Shown here: piece by piece, positions 56,125 to 59,276 of the stretch
Layout of the letters: each line of letters begins with the position of its first letter
Numbering within the stretch: the first letter of the stretch is position 1
Assembly (NCBI GenBank): GCA_049999805.1
Contig: JBNGIO010006060.1
Span: forward strand, 131,069-190,344
Length of the DNA: 59,276 nt
Direction of reading: 5' to 3'
Source: Folioceros fuciformis
Lineage: Eukaryota; Anthocerotophyta; Anthocerotopsida; Anthocerotales
Notes under the pieces: generated by a model
The model's input: only the letters and a program-made list of their open reading frames with translations
Told to the model about the DNA's origin: nothing
Database searches by the model: none
Program-made: the position numbers and the translations under genes

Positions 56125-58928
56125 TTAATCAATGGAATTTTTGTCAGCACGTCGAGAGTGGTACTGGGCTGTCAGCAGAACGAGCGTGAAAATGGCACTT
56201 GCCAAAAAAATGGCATCGAACCATCGGTGGTAGAAATGGAACTGGAAATCTCGCCCCAGCACATCCGTTATCACTTTCCTGCCGCATGAAACACACACCA
56301 TTGTCAAATCAGACCAGCGCAGATTGGTATCCCTCAACCGGACAAGTGCATGAATTTGCCAGTGGTTGTCCACCTGTGTTGTTCATCCAGGCTTGCTCGT
56401 ATAAGAAGAATGGAGGACAGAAAGTACATTCCCATGATTTCAGACACGAAAAGGACAAGATTGCTGGACGTGCTCTTTCCTGGACCGCCAATTGCAAACA
56501 GGAACTGCGGATGCATCACATCGAGTCAGAATGCCACAGCCCTTAGTGACCACACACACATGCCAATGCAGATGCAACAGACGAGAGGCAAATGTAACGG
56601 ACCTTCATCAAGTTCAGAAGAAACCCTCTGAGGGACATGGCAATTAGCACGCCAATGAAGACTAGAGATATGTACTGCAACCAATGTATGAGCTGGGTAA
56701 GTTTTTCCAGAGATAATACTGACCTCAGAAGTTCTCTCGTTTGAGAACATCCAAACACAAATGGGGAGTGCTGTCTCAAAGGCTTACAAGCAGACCAGAC
56801 CATTGCATGAACACTTTGAGGGAGGTCACATTGCTTGTACTTCCCAACAATCAGGAGATTACCTGGGACCAAAGTGCATCATTGATGCCAATATTAAACA
56901 AGCTGAAGACAAAGCTGAATGTCTTCAACACCGGGTCTGCAGTGCTCGACTGCAGCATGTGATGGTCGACTTAGAAAGACTGGCAAATTAGTCAGTGATG
57001 AGGAGGAGCATCAATGAGTACAAGAAAGGATAACCTGAATAAAGGTTTGGCCGACAGATGGGACCCCCACTGGTGAAGCTGTGAAAAAGACACTCTGCAT
57101 GGACTGAGCCAACCACAGATTCTTTAGAATCCGTGGCTCTGGCATTCACAAACAGAGGGATCCGAGAGTGCCACACCTTCACCATCTTGTACACACAATA
57201 CACTGAGCAGCCATAACCGAGAAGGTTGTTCAAATGACCCTTCCATGTCCTGGAGAATTGTGCTGCACTCTGTACAAGGTGGACTATTTAGAATCCTAAC
57301 ATGTTGTTACGTCCTTGTGCACTGGTGTGTCTGCACCAAGTACCTTAGCTTGACGTAGTTCATAAACTTCAAGAAAAAGCTGCTTAGAGTAATCATCCAG
57401 TGTGCTCATCTCTGCCTCTACATCATGCAGCTCTGTGGAAACAAAGATCGTCAGCAATACAGAAACTCTGACACTTTCATCACTATAGCCTCAATCCAGA
57501 AACGTACGTCTCAAAACAGAGCCGAAATCAGTATCTGTACCCTGCTTGTGATACCTTGGGGACGATGATCGGATGCTTGAGTTCGAAGAATAGCGGATGG
57601 CTTTGAAACCCAGCTTGAAGTCGTATCTGCTACCTGTGACGCAACAGGAGGCATTCAAGCATTGATATTGCATTCACTAACAGGAAACAGCTGAAGGAAG
57701 GATTATAGCGCTGTTGGTTGGTTAAAACGACAACACCACAATTTTGCAAGAACTTGCATGGACGTTACCTCCTGCACAGCACCGATGCGATCAACTTTCT
57801 TCCTCTTCGAAACACACGGATCCACAGCTTGCAACATTTTCCTTTCTGCTGCAGCAAGTTCGCCATCATCGATATCCCTGTCATCACAAGTTTCTGAAAA
57901 GCTTATTTCAGATGATGACGTAAGACTACACCTGTACAAAGAAACAAGAGATGTATTGCCTTCGCATGTCTGTTGAAGACAAGACTCAACTTCCTAAAGC
58001 CTGGAAACTTACTACGGTACCCTGTGAGAGAGTAACCTTATGAGAAGGAACATATAGCTGAACGGAAGACTCACTGCTCCATAACCCGACAGCACAGCCA
58101 TGAGAGTGACACCGATGAGCCCAACTCTGCCAATAAGCTGTGCCATTGTAAAAAAGCCTGCAAGACCACAGTGGCCATCAACACTCAAGCGCAGCTCATA
58201 AAGGGCAATGAATCGGGCAAATCCACTTGACATGGCATTCCAGCACAAGATACCTTGATCTTCAGAGGGCATGGGAAAATGAACACCCATGCGCCAAAAT
58301 GCGTAGAGGAAGACTGCAACGAACAACACAGAGCTAATAGCTGCCTTATCCTTTTGAAGCCCTGCCAGACGAAATCAAAAGTTGACATTAAACCAAAAAC
58401 TTCTAGCAGACAAGAATACTTATTGCTAGGTTACATTCAGGTCGGGCAATGGAGGAGTACCATTATCACGAAGGATCAGGAAGCAGTGAGCGTACGGCAC
58501 AACAAAAACAAGAAGAATCACCAAGAAGAAAAAATCCATGTTCCAGTTTATCCACCGTGCGCTGCCATCAAACCAGAGGCCAATCACTATTGTTACTGCA
58601 CTGGAAAACCCTCATTTCTCAGACTCGCCACACAAATTGCATGCCCTTGCAGCCAGGAAGCAAGACCAATCAAATGCTGAACTGAGGAGTCAGAAACTCA
58701 CTCGTCTGAGAGAACAGGTATCATTTCAAGAAGCACCAACTCCAGCAAGTTGCAGGAGAAGGCAAAGACAACACTGAAAAGAATCTGCACAACCCACGGT
58801 TTCTCCTCGTAATCCTTGTACAGCTTCCTGTTAAGGAACAACAGACCTCCATAGCCAAGTATTCCCAGTGAACTGCCAACGGCCAGGCCCTCGTACAGAA
58901 TTCTGCCAAAGCTAAGGTCGCCCATCAT
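56125..58928 (-). CDS. GTG: GTG/Golgi pH regulator (GPHR) family membrane protein
   Basis: Multi-pass protein of the GPHR family. Plant GTG1/GTG2 sit in ER, Golgi and plasma membrane; they were reported as GPCR-type G proteins and ABA receptors, while animal GPHR is an anion channel for Golgi acidification. Exon 1 (58928-58702) holds [17 protein letters not shown] and [20 protein letters not shown]. Exon 2 (58561-58461) holds [18 protein letters not shown]. Later exons give [39 protein letters not shown] and [19 protein letters not shown], then a hydrophilic loop enriched in Ser and acidic residues (about 57940-57330) ending [20 protein letters not shown], then [55 protein letters not shown] and [20 protein letters not shown]. 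The stop is at 56125. Inner exon limits are approximate. Confidence 0.95.
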
Positions 58929-59276
58929 GCGGATTCCGATCTGCCGTACGACTAGCCAGGGACGAGAACCAGCGTCAGAGACCTGCTCCAGACCTGCGCA
59001 CCCCGAATTCCCATTTCTCCTGCCCGCCAAATGCCCGCTTCCGTCTGTTCGGACGATCCAGTAGCATAGTCACGCGAGACCCACCTTCTCCATCGGCCCC
59101 AGCAGGATTCCGGCCACAACGCTGTCAGCACACGAGCACGCGATCGCCTGGGCCCAGCTGAACGAACTCCAATCATAAAATTCGAACTCCTCCAGTTGCA
59201 GCTCGCACAAGTTGGGCAATTCAAACGTCCCCTGAGATTCCTCTCTCGGCACCGGAGGTCGAATTCTAAGCCCTTG
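58929..59276. promoter_or_regulatory. 5' flank of the GTG gene, window edge
   Basis: About 350 bp upstream of the predicted GTG start. A minus-strand frame of 60 codons (59252-59070, with LCELQLEEFEFYDWSSFSWA) is open and coding-like but ends in a stop before the GTG start. It could be 5' UTR, a small upstream ORF or part of another gene beyond the window. Confidence 0.35.

Overview
This window is nuclear DNA from a green plant of the streptophyte lineage, most likely a streptophyte alga or an early-diverging land plant. The reasons are spliced genes with short introns (mostly about 60-300 bp, GT-AG), a base composition near 50% GC, and gene families typical of that lineage: a CHASE-domain hybrid histidine kinase of the cytokinin-receptor type, a Dicer-like protein with two dsRNA-binding domains, a TSJT1/aluminium-induced (DUF3700) protein, a LAZ1-type DUF300 membrane protein, a GTG/GPHR channel and plastid-type proteins. 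The species cannot be named from sequence alone. There are no operons, phage or CRISPR arrays. Exon limits below were worked out by hand from reading frame, splice sites and family alignment. Genes are given as whole spans from start to stop codon.

Layout. 1-3.2 kb: gene-poor, dense in short tandem repeats. 3.2-9.0 kb: LAZ1-like protein (-), COP9 signalosome subunit CSN5 (-), then an unnamed plastid-type membrane protein with a zinc ribbon (+) divergent from CSN5. 9.3-17.9 kb: cytokinin-receptor-type histidine kinase (-) and fatty acid 2-hydroxylase with a fused cytochrome b5 domain (-). 19.6-25.1 kb: plastid-type alpha/beta hydrolase (-) and SET-domain lysine methyltransferase of the Rubisco-methyltransferase class (+), sharing a short divergent promoter with three CACGTG boxes. 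26.5-29.7 kb: GT61-like glycosyltransferase (-) and Nudix-type hydrolase (+), divergent. 29.9-38.6 kb: Dicer-like protein (-). 39.1-41.2 kb: AT-rich island of degenerate tandem repeats. 41.5-49.4 kb: bacterial-type (organellar) ribosomal protein S15 (+), a doubtful minus-strand gene, and a giant tail-anchored coiled-coil protein (+). 50.3-54.6 kb: DUF3700 protein (+) and replication factor CDC45 (-), convergent. 56.1-58.9 kb: GTG/Golgi-pH-regulator protein (-).

The genes do not form one pathway. They are a normal eukaryotic mix: signalling (histidine kinase, CSN5, GTG), RNA silencing (Dicer), replication (CDC45), lipid and sugar modification (fatty acid hydroxylase, GT61, Nudix) and plastid functions (SET methyltransferase, alpha/beta hydrolase, zinc-ribbon protein, perhaps S15). 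The most unusual features are a linker of about 460 residues between the two dsRNA-binding domains of the Dicer, containing a direct repeat of about 200 residues; the cytochrome b5 fusion on the fatty acid hydroxylase; a coiled-coil protein with an unrecognised N-terminal domain; and the G-box cluster. Five assembly gaps (N runs) fall in the window, four of them inside genes.
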